A DNA stretch of 47,644 nt from DAOPZC01 sp035353175 (GCA_035353175.1 DAOPZC010000038.1:1-47644), one strand, 5' to 3'. Shown: positions 15,765-24,152, counted from the stretch's first letter. Made by a program: numbers and translations. Notes: generated by a model from the letters alone, not told the origin.

Positions 15765-16202
15765 TCACTTCGCCTCTGTGAAAAGAGTGACGGCATCGAG
15801 AACGTCGCGTCCAGCGGCTTTGAGCGCCTCGATCGCGCGGTCCGGGTTGTCGAAGCGGAAGACCAGCACGGCCTCTGCGCCATGCCGGAAAGCGAAGGCG
15901 TACATGTATTCGATGTTGACGCCGGCTTTGCCAATGACGTCAAGGATCTCGGCCATGCCGCCGGGTTTGTCCGCGACGGCGGCGGCGACCACCTCGCGGA
16001 CGTTGACCACGTAGCCGGCTTTCTCGAGCACGTCCTTGGCCTTCTGCCACTCCTCCACGATCAGACGGACGATGCCGAATTGCTGGGTGTCGGCCAGGGA
16101 AAGGGTCACGATGTTGATCCGCGCGTCCGCCAGCGTGCGGCAGATGGCGTTCAGATGGCCCGGCTTGTTCTCGAGGAACAGGGAGATTTGTTGGATTTTC
16201 AT
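15765..16202 (-). CDS. Tandem ACT-domain protein
   Basis: A 145-residue cytosolic protein of two ACT domains, roughly residues 1-70 and 72-145. The first opens KIQQISLFLENKPGHLNAIC and the second has VADKPGGMAEILDVIGKAGVNIEYMY; both show the ligand-binding loop pattern of amino-acid sensing ACT domains. No enzyme domain is attached. It lies between two PaaK-type ligases and overlaps or abuts both, so it probably senses an aromatic or branched amino acid and adjusts the ligases allosterically. That link is inferred from position, though the PaaK-ACT arrangement recurs in anaerobes. The start at 16202 follows GAAAGG with about 9 bases spacing. Confidence 0.85.
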   Translation of the reverse strand: MKIQQISLFLENKPGHLNAICRTLADARINIVTLSLADTQQFGIVRLIVEEWQKAKDVLEKAGYVVNVREVVAAAVADKPGGMAEILDVIGKAGVNIEYMYAFAFRHGAEAVLVFRFDNPDRAIEALKAAGRDVLDAVTLFTEAK

Positions 16203-16222
16203 GGTGCGGTGCCTTTCGTCGA

Positions 16223-17566
16223 TTAAGCTTTTTTGCGCAGGTCCGAGACGCGGCAAAGTTTCCCTTCGCTGCGCGGCAGCGTGTGCGGCTCAACCAGCGT
16301 GATTTTGGCGCTGATGTTGATGATGCGCTGAACGGCTTGACCTATCCGCTGGCGCAGGCGCTCCATCGTCTTGATGTCGTCGCTGAAGGTCTCTTTCGTG
16401 ACTTCGACTCTGAGCTCGAGGGTGTCGAGGTCTCCGTCCTTGGCCACCACGATGAGGTAGTGGGGCAGGACCGAGTCGATCGACATGAGTCCCGCCTCGA
16501 TCTGCGACGGGAAGACGTTGACGCCGCGGATGATGAGCATGTCGTCGCTGCGGGCGCTGATGCGTTCGATGGCCCGGATCGTGCGGCCGCAGGGGCAGGC
16601 GCCGGTGTAGATGCGCGAAAGGTCGCGTGTGCGGTAGCGCAGCATCGGCGTGCCGGTGCGCGTGAGTGTGGTGAAGACCAGTTCGCCCTTCTCGCCGTCA
16701 GGCAGCGGTTCCAGCGTGTCGGGGTCGACGATCTCGGGGTAGAAGTGGTCCTCGAAGACGTGCAGGCCGCGGCGGTGCGGACAGTCGTTGGCCACGCCGG
16801 GGCCGGATATTTCCGTGAGACCGTAGATGTCATGGGCCGTGATGCCGGTCAGGCTCTCGATCTTGTTCCGCATCTCTTCGGTCCAAGGTTCGGCTCCGAA
16901 GATGCCATGCTTGAGTTTCATCTCGGTCTTGAAGTCAATGCCTTTTTTCATGCCCTCGTCGATCAGGTGCAGGAAGTAGCTCGGCGTGCACGCGATGACC
17001 GTGACGCCCAGATCTTTCATGAGCATGAGTTGGCGGTCGGTATTCCCTCCGGAGATGGGCAGCACGGCGCAGCCCAGGCCCTCGCCGCCGTAATGCAGGC
17101 CGAGGCCGCCGGTGAAGAGCCCGTAACCGTAGGCGACCTGCATGACGTCTGAGCTGCGGACGCCGCACATGGCGAGCGCACGCATGCAGCCGTTCTGCCA
17201 GACCAGGATGTCATTCTGGGTGTTGCCGATCACAATGGGCTTGCCGGTGGTGCCGCTGGAACAGTGGAAGCGCACGATGTCGTTCATCGGGCTGGCGAAA
17301 AGGCCGAACGGATATTCGTCGCGCAAGTCGGTCTTCATCATGAAGGGCAACCGGGCGATGTCCTTGAGGGTTTTGATGTGCTCCGGGCGCACGCCGCGTT
17401 CGTCCATGCGTTTGCGCGTCAGCGGGACATTCTCGTAGACACGCTTGACGAGCCCCTGTAGACGGTGGAGCTGGAGCGCCCGCAACTGCTCGACGGGCAT
17501 GTAATCGGGCGCGCTGACGGGATGCACGGGCGTATCCAAATCGTGTGCGTATTCGTAAAGGGCCAT
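16223..17566 (-). CDS. paaK: Phenylacetate-CoA ligase family enzyme, copy 2
   Basis: Second PaaK-type AMP-forming ligase, 447 residues, clearly homologous to copy 1 but well diverged. The ATP-binding loop reads CSSGTTGKPIVIGNTQND near residue 97. The active-site region has ITAHDIYGLTEISGPG, the cysteine motif ACPCGRTIRAIERIS and the C-terminal IIRGVNVFPSQIEAG. The start at 17566 is fixed by AGGAGAGAA just upstream. It is the first gene of the minus-strand operon paaK-ACT-paaK, read divergently from nrdD. Two copies in one operon may reflect two substrates, for example phenylacetate and indole- or hydroxyphenylacetate, or a heteromer. Confidence 0.9.
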   Translation of the reverse strand: MALYEYAHDLDTPVHPVSAPDYMPVEQLRALQLHRLQGLVKRVYENVPLTRKRMDERGVRPEHIKTLKDIARLPFMMKTDLRDEYPFGLFASPMNDIVRFHCSSGTTGKPIVIGNTQNDILVWQNGCMRALAMCGVRSSDVMQVAYGYGLFTGGLGLHYGGEGLGCAVLPISGGNTDRQLMLMKDLGVTVIACTPSYFLHLIDEGMKKGIDFKTEMKLKHGIFGAEPWTEEMRNKIESLTGITAHDIYGLTEISGPGVANDCPHRRGLHVFEDHFYPEIVDPDTLEPLPDGEKGELVFTTLTRTGTPMLRYRTRDLSRIYTGACPCGRTIRAIERISARSDDMLIIRGVNVFPSQIEAGLMSIDSVLPHYLIVVAKDGDLDTLELRVEVTKETFSDDIKTMERLRQRIGQAVQRIINISAKITLVEPHTLPRSEGKLCRVSDLRKKA

Positions 17567-17695
17567 GGTTCTCTCCTCTTGCTTCCCCCTGCGGCGGAAG
17601 GCGTTCAAAGTATTTCTTGTTAGCGTAGCACGTTCGGGCGGTCGGGTGAATGAAAAAAACACATCTTTTTCCACGGGAACTGTCTCCGGCACAAA

Positions 17696-17711
17696 ACACA
17701 ACATTTTGTGG
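17696..17711 (+). promoter_or_regulatory. NrdR box 1
   Basis: ACACAACATTTTGTGG matches the known NrdR consensus (acaCwAtATaTwGtgt) at 13 of 16 positions. It sits just upstream of the -35 element of nrdD. Confidence 0.75.
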
Positions 17712-17740
17712 TTGCATTATCATTTTAACCTACATATAGT
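17712..17740 (+). promoter_or_regulatory. nrdD promoter
   Basis: TTGCAT (17712-17717), 17-base spacer, TATAGT (17735-17740), 88 bases ahead of the nrdD ATG. The -10 lies inside NrdR box 2. The whole 17567-17827 gap holds only this control region; I could not define a clear promoter for the divergent paaK operon. Confidence 0.75.
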
Positions 17741-17742
17741 AA
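17727..17742 (+). promoter_or_regulatory. NrdR box 2
   Basis: AACCTACATATAGTAA fits the conserved core of the NrdR box, with weaker outer bases. Its start is exactly 31 bases after that of box 1, the three-helical-turn spacing typical of paired NrdR sites, and it covers the -10 element. Confidence 0.72.
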
Positions 17743-17827
17743 GCAATCGTTATCTCGTAAGGGTTTCCAAGACGGCTGAAAACGTCGGGAAACGGAGCGT
17801 AGGCGGTTCTTGTTAAAGTGGGGCATT

Positions 17828-19942
17828 ATGAGCGATTTTATACAGCCGGACCTGATTATTCGGATTCACAAGCGTGACGGGCGGGTTGAGGTTTTTGAGC
17901 CCAAGAAAATTGTTTCGGCGATTCAGAAGGCTGGGGAGGCGACGGGCGAGTTTGCGGCCGACGAGGCCAAGAAGCTCGCGCTCAAGGTGATGACCCTCAT
18001 CCATGCGCTGCGGGACACCCTGGAGGTGACGGTCGAGAACGTGCAGGATATCGTCGAGGAAGTGCTGCTGGCCTCGCCTTACCGCCGGACCGCCAAGGCC
18101 TATATCATCTACCGCGAGCAGCACGCGCGCATCCGCGAGATGGTGCGCAAGGCCGACGTCGATCTGATCGACAGCTACCTCGGCAAGTCAGATTGGCGCG
18201 TGCGCGAGAATTCCAACATGGCGTACTCGCTGCAGGGGCTGAACAACTACATTTCCAGCGAGGTGAGCAAGGTCTACTGGCTCAACAAGATCTACCCGTC
18301 CGAGGTGCGCGAGGCGCACGACAACGGCGCGCTGCACCTGCACGACTTGGGGCTGCTCAGCGTCTACTGCGTGGGCTGGGATCTGCAGGACCTGTTGCGC
18401 AGCGGCTTCAAGGGCGTGTCGGGTAAAGCCGAGAGTTTGCCTGCCAAGCATTTCCGCACCGCGTTGGGCCAGATCGTCAACTTCTTCTACACGCTCCAGG
18501 GCGAGGCCGCGGGCGCGCAGGCTTTCTCCAGTTTCGACACGCTGCTCGCGCCGTTCGTGCGCTACGACAAGCTCGGCCCCAAAGAGGTCAAGCAGGCGCT
18601 GCAGGAATTCATCTTCAACGTCAACGTGCCGACGCGCGTGGGGTTCCAGACGCCGTTCACGAACGTGACCATGGACCTGATCCCGCCTTCGACGCTGGCG
18701 AACGAAAACGTGATTGTCGGCGGCCAGCCGATGCCCGAGACCTATGCGGATTTCCAGGCCGAGATGGACATGATCAACAACGCGTTCCTGGAGGTCATGA
18801 CGCAGGGCGATGCCAAAGGCCGTGTCTTCACGTTCCCGATCCCGACGTATAACGTCTCCAAGGATTTCGACTGGGAGCGTCCCGGCCTTGAGAAGCTGTG
18901 GGAGGTGACCGGCAAATACGGCATCCCGTACTTCGCGAACTTCGTCAACTCCGACATGAGCCCGGACGACGCGCGCTCCATGTGCTGCCGCCTGCGCCTC
19001 GACAAGCGCGAACTGAACAAGCGCGGCGGCGGGCTCTTCGGCGCGAATCCTCAGACCGGCTCGATCGGCGTAGTCACCATCAACATGCCGCGGCTGGGCT
19101 TTCTGGCGAAGGACGAGGCGGACTTTCTCGCGCGCCTGGACAGCCTGATGTCCATCGCGCGAAACAGCCTGGAGATCAAGCGCAAGGTGCTGGAGACGTT
19201 CACGGCCGAGGACCTCTATCCCTACACCAAGTTTTACTTGAGGCAGGTGTATCAGCGCTTCGGCACCTACTGGCAGAACCACTTCTCGACCATCGGCCTG
19301 GTGGGGCTCAACGAGGCGTGCCTCAACCTCTTCGGCAAGGACATCGGCACCGGGGAGGGGCGGCAATTCGCCCTGCGGGTCATGGATTTCATGCGGGCCC
19401 GCCTGGCCGACTACCAGGAGCAGACCGGCAACTTCTACAACCTCGAGGCCACGCCGGCCGAGGGCACGACGTATCGCCTCGCCCGGCTCGACAAAAAGCT
19501 CTACCCGGAGATTGTCACCGCCGGCGACGGCGGCGAGCCCTTCTATTCCAACTCGACGCAGCTGCCCGTGAATTACAGCGACGACATCGTCCATGTGCTG
19601 GACCTGCAGGACGAGATCCAGACCAAGTACACCGGCGGCACGGTCGTCCACACCTTCATCGGCGAGGCGGTGAGCGACCCGCAGGCCGTCAAGGCGTTCG
19701 TGCGCATGGTCTGCCAGAACTATCGCCTGCCGTATTTCACGCTGACGCCGACGTTCAGCATCTGCGAAGAGCACGGCTATCTGGCGGGGGAGGTCTACGC
19801 GTGTCCGCGCTGCGGCAAGAAAACCGAGGTCTATTCCCGCGTCGTGGGGTACATTCGGCCCATCCAGCAATGGAACGAGGGCAAGCAGCACGAGTTCAGC
19901 CAGCGCAAGACCTACCGTGTGGCCGAGGCGGCCGCGCGATGA
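17828..19942 (+). CDS. nrdD: Anaerobic (class III) ribonucleoside-triphosphate reductase
   Basis: Reduces ribonucleoside triphosphates to deoxy forms with a glycyl radical, without oxygen. The 704-residue protein opens with an ATP-cone (about residues 8-100, IRIHKRDGRVEVFEPKKIVSAI), the allosteric activity site. The barrel carries SMCCRLRLD near residue 382, typical of the cysteine finger loop. FYSNSTQLPVNY lies near 575. The end has CPRCGK, a zinc-type pair, then the radical motif SRVVGYIRP with Gly674. The start ATG at 17828 has AGTGGGG upstream; a TTG six codons earlier is less likely. The gene is preceded by two NrdR boxes and overlaps nrdG by ATGA. Expression is expected to fall when dATP is plentiful. 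Confidence 0.96.
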   Translation: MSDFIQPDLIIRIHKRDGRVEVFEPKKIVSAIQKAGEATGEFAADEAKKLALKVMTLIHALRDTLEVTVENVQDIVEEVLLASPYRRTAKAYIIYREQHARIREMVRKADVDLIDSYLGKSDWRVRENSNMAYSLQGLNNYISSEVSKVYWLNKIYPSEVREAHDNGALHLHDLGLLSVYCVGWDLQDLLRSGFKGVSGKAESLPAKHFRTALGQIVNFFYTLQGEAAGAQAFSSFDTLLAPFVRYDKLGPKEVKQALQEFIFNVNVPTRVGFQTPFTNVTMDLIPPSTLANENVIVGGQPMPETYADFQAEMDMINNAFLEVMTQGDAKGRVFTFPIPTYNVSKDFDWERPGLEKLWEVTGKYGIPYFANFVNSDMSPDDARSMCCRLRLDKRELNKRGGGLFGANPQTGSIGVVTINMPRLGFLAKDEADFLARLDSLMSIARNSLEIKRKVLETFTAEDLYPYTKFYLRQVYQRFGTYWQNHFSTIGLVGLNEACLNLFGKDIGTGEGRQFALRVMDFMRARLADYQEQTGNFYNLEATPAEGTTYRLARLDKKLYPEIVTAGDGGEPFYSNSTQLPVNYSDDIVHVLDLQDEIQTKYTGGTVVHTFIGEAVSDPQAVKAFVRMVCQNYRLPYFTLTPTFSICEEHGYLAGEVYACPRCGKKTEVYSRVVGYIRPIQQWNEGKQHEFSQRKTYRVAEAAAR

Positions 19943-20583
19943 TTCTCGCGGGGTTCCTGCCGCTCAGCCTGTGCGATTATCCCGGGCGTGTGGCGGCGGT
20001 GGTCTTCACGCAGGGGTGTAATTTCAGATGCCCGTGGTGCCATAACGGACACCTGTTGCCCCTTGCGCCCGACCCGGTGAACCGCGTCAGTGAGGCGCAG
20101 GTCCTGGCGGTGCTCGCCGAGCGGAGCAACCGTGTGAGCGGCGTGGTCGTGTCGGGGGGCGAGCCCACGTTGCAGCCCGCGCTGCCGCGCTTCCTGCGCC
20201 AGCTGAAGGCCCTCGGACTGGACGTCAAACTCGATACGAACGGCTCGCGCCCGGACGTGCTGCGCCGGCTGCTGAAGGAGCGCCTGCTGGATTACATCGC
20301 GATGGACATCAAAGCCCCCTGGAACAAGTACGTGGCGCTGACGGGAGTGCCCGGCTGTGACGTGGAGGCCGTCCAGGACAGCATGGCGCTGATCGCGTCG
20401 TCGGGCGTGCCGCACCAGTTCCGAACCACGCGCGTCGACCCGTTGATCTCGGAAGTGGAGTATCGCGACATCCAGGCGCAGATCCCGCGGAGCAGTCCCC
20501 ACACGTGGCAAACATTCCGGCCGGCCTACAGCCGCGACCCGTCGCTGCGCGTTCCGCCCAAGCCGGTCGCCAGCCACCGTTAG
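19939..20583 (+). CDS. nrdG: Anaerobic ribonucleotide reductase activating protein (radical SAM)
   Basis: Installs the glycyl radical on NrdD using S-adenosylmethionine and a [4Fe-4S] cluster. The 214-residue protein starts MILAGFLPLSLCDYPGR, then has the radical SAM triad CNFRCPWCHN at about residues 31-40. VVVSGGEPTLQP provides the SAM-contacting GGE motif, and VKLDTNGSRPD and DYIAMDIKAPW follow. The ATG overlaps the nrdD stop (ATGA), so it is translationally coupled. The C-terminal 25 residues become basic and proline-rich, which is unlike most members but does not touch the core. Confidence 0.93.
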   Translation: MILAGFLPLSLCDYPGRVAAVVFTQGCNFRCPWCHNGHLLPLAPDPVNRVSEAQVLAVLAERSNRVSGVVVSGGEPTLQPALPRFLRQLKALGLDVKLDTNGSRPDVLRRLLKERLLDYIAMDIKAPWNKYVALTGVPGCDVEAVQDSMALIASSGVPHQFRTTRVDPLISEVEYRDIQAQIPRSSPHTWQTFRPAYSRDPSLRVPPKPVASHR

Positions 20584-20592
20584 GAGCTTTGA

Positions 20593-21033
20593 ATGGACAA
20601 GACCTACATCGTCGTCGTGCAGTGCGATATCGTGATGGAGCGTTGCTCGGGCTACTTCTGCGAAAAGGCCTTTCACGAGCGCTCGGGCGGCTTTGCGGAC
20701 TATCCGGCCGATCGTCCGTACCGCACGCTCTACCTGACCTGCGGCGGCTGCTGCGGACGGGGCCTGCACCGCAAGCTCGGCAACCTCGCCGCGAAAGCCT
20801 TGGCCAAGGAGAACATCGACAAGGCGCAGATCGTGGTGCACCTCTCCACCTGCATCACCCGCGAGAGCTACCACGGGCCGCCCTGTCCGCATCTCGACTA
20901 TCTGAAGACGCTGATTGCCAAGCTCGGCCTCGAACTCCGCGAGGACACGTGGATCAGCAAGCGCGCCGCGCAGCGCCGGGCCGAGGGGCGTTACGCCAGA
21001 GGAGCGGGGGAGACGGGAAAGGCAGAAGGCTAG
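20593..21033 (+). CDS. CGGC-domain protein (putative metal-binding)
   Basis: A 146-residue cytosolic protein of the CGGC-domain family, named for its cysteine motif. Cysteines cluster as VVVQCDIVMERCSGYFC near the start, LTCGGCCGRG near residue 55, STCITRES and PPCPHLDYL. This layout suggests metal or Fe-S binding. A TAGGAG site lies 9 bases ahead of the ATG. It follows nrdG by 9 bases, so it belongs to the nrdDG transcript under NrdR control. A helper role for NrdDG, for example metal or sulfur handling, is only inferred. The last 20 residues are of low complexity. Confidence 0.82.
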   Translation: MDKTYIVVVQCDIVMERCSGYFCEKAFHERSGGFADYPADRPYRTLYLTCGGCCGRGLHRKLGNLAAKALAKENIDKAQIVVHLSTCITRESYHGPPCPHLDYLKTLIAKLGLELREDTWISKRAAQRRAEGRYARGAGETGKAEG

Positions 21034-21096
21034 ATGTGGGGTGCGACGGCCACCGCCCCCTTTCTCTGCGCTCTGCGAAATCGGAACTGACTTTTC

Positions 21097-21125
21097 TTGT
21101 ATAACAACACCCCCTTTTTTATACT
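21097..21125 (+). promoter_or_regulatory. Promoter of the PPi-phosphofructokinase gene
   Basis: TTGTAT (21097-21102), 17-base spacer, TATACT (21120-21125), 47 bases ahead of the ATG. Confidence 0.65.
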
Positions 21126-21171
21126 GTGTGCCTTCTTTTTCTTCGGAGCAGTCAAATTTTAAGGAGAGACA

Positions 21172-22404
21172 ATGAGCAAGCAAGTGAAGAAGGTTGGCAT
21201 TTTGACGGCAGGTGGTTTGGCCCCGTGCCTGAGTTCGGCGATCGGGTATCTCATCGACGAGTATTCCCGCGTGGCGCCCGATGTTGAAATCATCGGCTAT
21301 ATTAACGGGTATATGGGGCTGCTGAAAGGGCAGAGCGTCAAGGTGACGCCGGAAGTCCGTCAGCACGCGCTTTTCATGACCGAACACGGCGGCAGCCCGA
21401 TCGGCAACAGCCGCGTGAAACTCACCAACGTGAAAGACTGTGTGAAGCGCGGTTTGGTGAAAGAGGGCGAGGATCCCCAGAAAGTTGCGGCCGATCAGCT
21501 CGTCAAGGACGGCGTGGACGTGCTGCACACCATCGGCGGCGACGACACGAACACGGCGGCGGCGGATCTGGCCGCATTCCTCGCTAAGAACGGTTACGGG
21601 TTGACGGTTGTGGGGTTGCCCAAGACGATCGACAACGACGTGTATCCGATCCGCCAGAGCCTTGGTGCCTGGACGGCGGCCGAAGAGGGCGCGCGGTTCT
21701 TCGCCAATGTGGTGAAGGAAAATACCGCCAACCCCCGCATGCTCATCGTCCACGAGGTGATGGGGCGCAACTGCGGCTGGCTGACCGCCGCGACGGCGGC
21801 CGCCTATCGCAAGCTGGCGGACGGCTTCCATTATCTGCCCGAGTTCGGCCTGTCCCGCGAGCGCGAGGACGTGCATGCCGTGTATGTTCCCGAGATGGCG
21901 TTCGACGTCAAGGCTGAGGCGGCCCGCCTGCGCGCGGTGATGGACAAGAACGACTGCGTCAACATCTTCGTCTCCGAGGGAGCTTGTCTCGACGCGATCA
22001 TCGCCGAGCTCGAATCCAAGGGGGAGGAGGTCCCGCGCGACGCATTCGGCCACCCGCGACTGGATAAGGTCAACGTGGGCGGCTGGTTCGCCAAGCAGTT
22101 CGGAGAGATGCTCGGCGCGGAGAAGACGATGGTACAGAAAAGCGGCTATTACAGCCGTGCGGCGGCCCCCATCGCGAAAGACAAAGAGCTGATTCAGGCC
22201 TGCGCAAAAAAGGCGGTCGAGTGCGCGCTGGCGGGCGTCGGCGGCGTGGTGGGCGAGGACGAGAACAAGAACGGCGAGCTGCGGGCCTGTGAGTTTCCCC
22301 GGATCAAGGGCGGCAAGCCTTTCGATCTCGATGCGCCGTGGTTCGGTCCGCTGCTTGCGGCGATCGGCCAGCACAGGGGCGCAAAAGTGGCGGTCAAGCA
22401 CTGA
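21172..22404 (+). CDS. pfp: Pyrophosphate--fructose 6-phosphate 1-phosphotransferase
   Basis: Reversible glycolytic phosphofructokinase using pyrophosphate in place of ATP. The 410-residue protein has the nucleotide-site loop ILTAGGLAPCLS, then HTIGGDDTNTAAADL near residue 124. Asp follows GGD where ATP-dependent enzymes have Gly, the known mark of pyrophosphate use. VVGLPKTIDNDVYPI supplies the catalytic PKTIDND segment, and HEVMGRNCGWLT the fructose-6-phosphate site. AAGGAGAG lies 5 bases ahead of the ATG, and a dedicated promoter precedes it. Use of PPi saves ATP in a fermenting anaerobe and allows gluconeogenesis through the same step. Confidence 0.94.
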   Translation: MSKQVKKVGILTAGGLAPCLSSAIGYLIDEYSRVAPDVEIIGYINGYMGLLKGQSVKVTPEVRQHALFMTEHGGSPIGNSRVKLTNVKDCVKRGLVKEGEDPQKVAADQLVKDGVDVLHTIGGDDTNTAAADLAAFLAKNGYGLTVVGLPKTIDNDVYPIRQSLGAWTAAEEGARFFANVVKENTANPRMLIVHEVMGRNCGWLTAATAAAYRKLADGFHYLPEFGLSREREDVHAVYVPEMAFDVKAEAARLRAVMDKNDCVNIFVSEGACLDAIIAELESKGEEVPRDAFGHPRLDKVNVGGWFAKQFGEMLGAEKTMVQKSGYYSRAAAPIAKDKELIQACAKKAVECALAGVGGVVGEDENKNGELRACEFPRIKGGKPFDLDAPWFGPLLAAIGQHRGAKVAVKH

Positions 22405-22531
22405 GCCGAGCCCCGGGACTCACGTGGTGGCGCTTGCCTTCCGAACGGACACTTGACCGATTGGAAGCGCAAACGCTACAGTATACCTCTTGTGAATGGG
22501 TAATTAGATTCTGAACACCGAGGAGTTTGTG

Positions 22532-23212
22532 ATGAGTAATTCAACTGCCGCTCAGCTGCAGCGGGGCGTGATTGTGGAGTTCGATTTTGCGGTGCTGCCG
22601 GGCCACTCGCTTTTGATGGACATCTGCCGTGCACGGCTTGCGAAAGAAGGCATCAAGTTTGACGCGGCATTGATGGCGCGTTCCATGGGGGGGAAGTCGT
22701 TCTCCTCCGGTCTGAACGCGCTGTGCAATAAGCAGCAGAAAACCATCGACGTCCCCTCGGTGATCGCCGAGTGCAATGCGGAATTCGCGGAGGCCCTGAA
22801 GGGGAAGCTGTCTCAGGTTCCCGCCGGCTTCGTGGATTTCGTGAAGGCGCTTCTCGCGAAGAACATCAAGGTCGTCGTCGTCTCGCGGGCTGACAACGAG
22901 GCGGTCAAGGCCGCGTTTGCCGGTGTCCAAGGCGAGAAGCTCGTCGTGCTGCACGACCTGTCGAACGGATTCGGCTTCTACAGCTGGGACGGCTGGCGTC
23001 GTGCGGCGCGCAAGACCGAATTGCACGAGCGGCTGTGCGTGGCGGTTGCGGGGAGCGGCTTTTCCGTCAAAGGCGCCCTGACGTCCGGCCTGGGCGTGAT
23101 GGTCAAGGGCAATGCACTGACCGACTATCAGGATTTCAGCGGGTGCGACGTGCGCATCGACGAGTATTCCGCCGGCCTGGCGGATGAGGTCGTCCGCATC
23201 TTGCGCGTGTGA
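22532..23212 (+). CDS. Degenerate HAD-like protein
   Basis: A 226-residue protein with the overall HAD phosphatase layout but altered catalytic residues. Motif I reads VIVEFDFAVLPGHS: the usual nucleophile Asp is Glu16, though Asp18 is kept. Motif II Ser is present in KVVVVSRADN. The conserved Lys may be the one in RRAARKTELHE. Motif IV reads VAVAGSGFSVKGALTSGLG, so the two metal-binding aspartates of VGDSxxD are missing. It is probably not an ordinary phosphatase and may bind a phosphorylated ligand or act structurally. The ATG at 22532 is preferred over GTG at 22529, since AGGAG then sits at 6 bases. A terminator follows. Confidence 0.7.
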   Translation: MSNSTAAQLQRGVIVEFDFAVLPGHSLLMDICRARLAKEGIKFDAALMARSMGGKSFSSGLNALCNKQQKTIDVPSVIAECNAEFAEALKGKLSQVPAGFVDFVKALLAKNIKVVVVSRADNEAVKAAFAGVQGEKLVVLHDLSNGFGFYSWDGWRRAARKTELHERLCVAVAGSGFSVKGALTSGLGVMVKGNALTDYQDFSGCDVRIDEYSAGLADEVVRILRV

Positions 23213-23246
23213 GTCGGGTTTGGCGAAGAATAGCGATGATGGATGC

Positions 23247-23284
23247 GGCCCCGTTTCTCGGCGAAACGGGGCCAGCGTTTTTTT
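23247..23284 (+). terminator. Intrinsic terminator between the HAD-like gene and mazG
   Basis: Perfect 11-base-pair stem, 23247-23257 with 23263-23273, 5-base loop, then AGCG and seven T bases. The mazG ribosome site AGGAGG begins five bases after the T run. Confidence 0.9.
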
Positions 23285-23300
23285 ATCAGGAGGATCGCGA

Positions 23301-24152
23301 ATGGAAACCGAATTGGGCGGCGTGAAGCGGTTGTATGATGTCATGAAGCGGTTGCGCGCTCCGGGCGGGTGCCCCTGGGACCGGGAACAGACGCTGCAGA
23401 CGCTCAAGCCGTGCTTGCTGGAAGAGACCTACGAGCTGCTGGAGGCGATGGATGGCCAAGATCTCGCGCTGCACGTGGAGGAGCTGGGCGACGTGCTGCT
23501 GCAGGTCGTCTTTCAATGCGCGATCCGCGAGGAGGAGGGACTCTTCACCTTCGACGGGGTTGCTGAGGCGCTGGCGGAGAAACTGGTCCGTCGCCATCCC
23601 CATGTGTTCGGAGATGTGGTGGCCGACTCCTCGGGCCAAGTCCTCCGCAACTGGGAGGCCATCAAGCAGACCGAGAAGGGCAAGGCGCCGGACCGGTCGG
23701 CGATCGACGGCGTGCCCGGAACGCTTCCCGCGCTCCTTAAGGCGCAGCGCATCCAGTCCAAGGCTGCGCGGGTGGGCTTCGACTGGGAGGACGCGACCGG
23801 GGCGACGGAGAAGATCGAGGAGGAACTCGCGGAGCTGAAAGAGGCCGTCGCCGCCGGCGACAAGGCGATGATGGCCGAAGAGATGGGCGATTTGCTGTTT
23901 TCGGCCGTCAATTATTGCCGGTTCCTCGACGTCGACGCGGAAAGCGCGCTGGAAGGAACCACCAAAAAGTTTGCGCGCCGGTTTCGCGAGGTGGAGCGGC
24001 GCATTCGCGGGCAGGGGCGGGCGCTCAAGGAGTGCACGCTGGCGGAGATGGATGCCGTCTGGGACGCGGTGAAGGCGGAGGAGCGCGCGAAGGCGCGACA
24101 GGCAGTCCAGGGGGCGGCCTCGGCTTGCTTAGACACTCCGCGAATGGTATAA
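23301..24152 (+). CDS. mazG: Nucleoside triphosphate pyrophosphohydrolase MazG
   Basis: Hydrolyses (d)NTPs to monophosphates and pyrophosphate, a house-cleaning activity. The 283-residue protein has two MazG repeats. The first opens LRAPGGCPWDREQTLQTLKP, followed by EETYELLEAM and EELGDVLLQVVFQ with its ExxE/ExxD metal ligands. The second has KIEEELAELKEAV and EEMGDLLFSAVNYCRFL. The C-terminus is extended by about 20 residues past the usual end. The start at 23301 is fixed by AGGAGG 8 bases upstream. A strong promoter for the next operon overlaps its final codons and stop. Confidence 0.94.
   Translation: METELGGVKRLYDVMKRLRAPGGCPWDREQTLQTLKPCLLEETYELLEAMDGQDLALHVEELGDVLLQVVFQCAIREEEGLFTFDGVAEALAEKLVRRHPHVFGDVVADSSGQVLRNWEAIKQTEKGKAPDRSAIDGVPGTLPALLKAQRIQSKAARVGFDWEDATGATEKIEEELAELKEAVAAGDKAMMAEEMGDLLFSAVNYCRFLDVDAESALEGTTKKFARRFREVERRIRGQGRALKECTLAEMDAVWDAVKAEERAKARQAVQGAASACLDTPRMV

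Noticed and set aside
22430..22510. Promoter ahead of the HAD-like gene (TTGACC or TTGGAA with TATACC)
   Set aside because: Spacers of 23 and 15 bases do not fit sigma70 spacing.
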